Positions 6,384 to 8,131 of a stretch of DNA of 8,131 nt are shown one piece after another. Source of the DNA: JOPF136 sp035272605 (GTDB lineage Bacteria; Acidobacteriota; Terriglobia; Acidiferrales; UBA7541); assembly GCA_035272605.1 (NCBI GenBank), contig DATEQM010000084.1, forward strand, positions 1 to 8,131, given 5' to 3'. The translations under genes were made by a program, and so were the position numbers. How positions within the stretch are numbered: position 1 is the stretch's first letter; each line of letters opens with the position of its first letter. The notes beneath the pieces are model-generated. The model was not told the DNA's origin, ran no database searches, and was given only the letters and a program-made list of their open reading frames with translations.

Positions 6384-7676
6384 TTACTCCCCTCGCACCA
6401 AGTCCTCCCGCGATTCCCGGCGGCGCACGAGTTGCGCGCGGCTCCCGCGCACCAGCACCTCGGCAGGCCGGGGACGCGCGTTGTAATTCGAAGCGGCCAC
6501 GGCCCCGTATGCCCCGGCCCCTAAAATGGCCAGCAGATCTCCTGGGGCCACAGGGTCCATGCGGACTCCCCGGGCAAAACAATCGGCCGTTTCGCAAACG
6601 GGGCCCACCACGTCCACGCTCTCCCCTCGCGCTCGCAGGCTGCGGCGAACGGCAATTACGGGATGAAATGCCCCGTAGAGCGCCGGCCGGAGGAAATCAT
6701 TCATGCCCGCATCCACAATGACGAATCGGCGGCCGCCGCCGTCTTTCCTGTAAAGGACACGCGTGACCAGCACGCCCGCCGGCCCGGAAATCCAGCGGCC
6801 AGGCTCGAGAAGCAGATGCAGTCCCAGCGGGCGCAGTTCGCGCAGAACCACCCGCGCATACGCGCGCAGATTCACATGCTGTTCGCGGGAATAACGAATC
6901 CCGAGCCCGCCGCCGACGTCGAAATACCGCAGTCCTGCGCCCCCCGCCATGGCCTGCAGGGCGAGCGCAGCGAGTTCACGCACGGCCCTGCGGATCGGGG
7001 CAAGGCTAAGAATCTGCGAGCCGATGTGCGTGCTGATCCCCCGCAACGCGAGCGCGCGATTGTGCCGGTGCTCTCGAAAAAGCCGCAGCGCTTCGCCCGC
7101 AGCAATGCCGAATTTGTGCGCGCGGCGTCCCGTGGAAATGTAAGGATGGCCGCCAGCCGCCACATCCAGGTTCACGCGAAGACCCACTGGCGCGATCCGC
7201 CCCAGGCGCGCGGCCTCTTCCGCCAGAATTTCCACCTCGCCTGCCGACTCCGCGTTGAACAGAAGAATTCGCTCCCGCAGGGCTTCGCGAATCTCTTCCC
7301 GCGTTTTTCCTACGCCCGAAAAAACCACCCGAGAAGCAGGCGCTCCCGCGCGGCGCACGCGATACAATTCGCCGCCCGATACGATGTCGAATCCGCTGCC
7401 CAACCGTGCGAGGCGCCGCAGGATTTCCAGGTTCCCGTTCGACTTCACGGAGTAGCACAACGTGTGCGGCACGCCGGCGAACACTCCGTCCAGGCCGCGA
7501 TAGGCGCGCTCGATCGATGCGGCGGAATAAACGTAGAGCGGAGTGCCGTATTGCGCAGCCAGGCGCTCGATTGGCACGTTTTCCGCGTGGAGCGCTCCGC
7601 CCTTCCGGGAAAAAAGCGGAGCGATGGCCGCAAGCGCGTGAGCATCGGCCGCAACAGAGGTCCGTGGAACGCTCAT
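6384..7676 (-). CDS. lysA: Diaminopimelate decarboxylase
   Basis: A 430-residue PLP enzyme of fold type III that converts meso-diaminopimelate to L-lysine, the last step of the DAP pathway. The length is normal. Motifs: TPLYVY (45-50), PLP-binding lysine in CYSVKSN (74-80; K78), GFDIVSGGEL (95-104), AHKFG (186-190), STHIGSQ (215-221; H217), the phosphate-binding glycine run DVGGGLGI (253-260), EPGR (291-294), active-site VCETAD (360-365; C361, E362), GAYG (388-391) and NYNARPRPAEVLV (397-409). The C-terminus RRRESREDLVRGE matches the usual closing element. ATG 7676 overlaps the stop of the phosphatase gene by ATGA, with no Shine-Dalgarno of its own, so it is probably co-transcribed and translationally coupled to it. 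Many bacteria place lysA beside dapF or argH instead. Confidence 0.96.
   Translation of the reverse strand: MSVPRTSVAADAHALAAIAPLFSRKGGALHAENVPIERLAAQYGTPLYVYSAASIERAYRGLDGVFAGVPHTLCYSVKSNGNLEILRRLARLGSGFDIVSGGELYRVRRAGAPASRVVFSGVGKTREEIREALRERILLFNAESAGEVEILAEEAARLGRIAPVGLRVNLDVAAGGHPYISTGRRAHKFGIAAGEALRLFREHRHNRALALRGISTHIGSQILSLAPIRRAVRELAALALQAMAGGAGLRYFDVGGGLGIRYSREQHVNLRAYARVVLRELRPLGLHLLLEPGRWISGPAGVLVTRVLYRKDGGGRRFVIVDAGMNDFLRPALYGAFHPVIAVRRSLRARGESVDVVGPVCETADCFARGVRMDPVAPGDLLAILGAGAYGAVAASNYNARPRPAEVLVRGSRAQLVRRRESREDLVRGE
7673..7676 (-). promoter_or_regulatory. ATGA stop/start overlap coupling the phosphatase gene to lysA
   Basis: On the - strand the lysA ATG (7676-7674) shares two bases with the phosphatase TGA (7675-7673), in the context GTGAAATGAGC. 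There is no purine-rich ribosome binding site upstream, so re-initiation by terminating ribosomes is the likely route to lysA translation. Confidence 0.65.
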
Positions 7677-8131
7677 TTCACGCGCAAGACGACCAGCGTG
7701 CCGTCATCGGAGGGAGGAACGCCCTGGGCGAAGCGGTCTGCGTCGTCGAAAATGAGGTCAGCCAGATCCGCCGCGCTCGATGCGTGATGCGCTGTTACCA
7801 GCAGGGACAGCCGATCCGCACCGTAGAATTCGCCCGCCGGATTGGTCCGTTCCGTGATGCCGTCGGAATAACACACCAGCAGATCGCCGGGCGCGAGGTG
7901 ATACCCGCGCTCCTCGTACGACGCGTTCTCCTCGATGCCCAGCGGCAGCCCCTCCACCGGAATCTTCTGGCACCGGCCGTCCTTCCACAGCAGCGGCTGC
8001 CAGTGGCCTGCGTTGGCGATCCTCAGTTTTTGCCGCCCTTTCTGCCAAGTCATGAAGCAAAGCGTGGTGAATCGCCCCTCCACGCGCAGCTCGGTGATGT
8101 GCTGGTTCAGTTGGCGCAACATTTCCGCCGG
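7673..8131 (-). CDS. SpoIIE/RsbU-type PP2C serine phosphatase, C-terminal part (cut by window edge)
   Basis: About 152 residues are visible, open through the right edge. An ATG at 8122 is internal: the codons before it (P-A-E) continue the family's typical PAExLxxLN helix, so the true start lies outside the window. Motifs, numbered from that internal Met: RFTTLCF (17-23), ANAGHWQPLL (36-45), GLPLGI (58-63), GDLLVCYSDGITE (79-91; metal-binding D87) and SDDGTLVVLRV (138-148; D139/D140). These are the distal motifs of the SpoIIE phosphatase fold, with the acidic metal ligands intact. Such enzymes dephosphorylate serine on anti-anti-sigma (STAS) proteins in partner-switching systems, and often carry GAF, PAS, HAMP or receiver domains N-terminally; which one this has cannot be seen. 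It is the upstream partner of lysA. Confidence 0.9.
   Translation of the reverse strand, partial: PAEMLRQLNQHITELRVEGRFTTLCFMTWQKGRQKLRIANAGHWQPLLWKDGRCQKIPVEGLPLGIEENASYEERGYHLAPGDLLVCYSDGITERTNPAGEFYGADRLSLLVTAHHASSAADLADLIFDDADRFAQGVPPSDDGTLVVLRVK

Noticed and set aside
6663..7787. A 374-codon + strand frame opposite lysA and the phosphatase gene
   Set aside because: It spans the junction of two motif-supported - strand genes and shows no domain.
1..8131. CRISPR array, tRNA/rRNA genes, insertion sequence, integrase or defence system
   Set aside because: No spaced repeats, cloverleaf, transposase motif or terminal inverted repeats were seen. Nearly all bases are accounted for by six motif-supported genes and one short gene end.

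Overview
This GC-rich window reads as a bacterial chromosome segment. The best guess is an Acidobacteriota-type organism. This rests mainly on the large Hanks-type kinase fused through one membrane helix to a TolB/WD40-like propeller, a protein class abundant in that phylum, and on its company: tlyA, nadK, an exported YtcJ-like amidohydrolase, and a SpoIIE-type phosphatase. The taxonomic call is inference from gene style, not from a marker gene.

Layout: the left edge holds the last codons of an unidentified + strand gene, which overlaps tlyA (59-841) by ATGA. A transmembrane Ser/Thr kinase follows (876-3572), preceded by a plausible sigma70-type promoter whose predicted start lies almost on the ATG. 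Next come nadK (3695-4561) and an exported metal-dependent amidohydrolase (4632-6338), the only gene here with a clear Shine-Dalgarno. On the - strand, converging on this block, lie a SpoIIE/RsbU-type phosphatase, cut by the right edge, and lysA (7676-6384), which overlaps it by ATGA. The 45-bp convergent gap holds a GC-rich inverted repeat that may act as a shared terminator.

Function: tlyA, nadK and lysA are conserved housekeeping genes (rRNA methylation, NADP supply, lysine/peptidoglycan precursor). Three accessory genes are mixed among them: a membrane-bound sensor kinase, a serine phosphatase and an exported hydrolase. tlyA and nadK are often close neighbours in other bacteria, so the kinase looks like an insertion between them. 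All five complete reading frames have their family motifs and no frameshifts were seen. I do not see a mobile element, CRISPR array, RNA gene or defence cassette. No previously undescribed system is evident. The most interesting items are the kinase with twelve regularly spaced blade motifs and an enlarged activation segment, its near-leaderless promoter, and the translationally coupled phosphatase-lysA pair.
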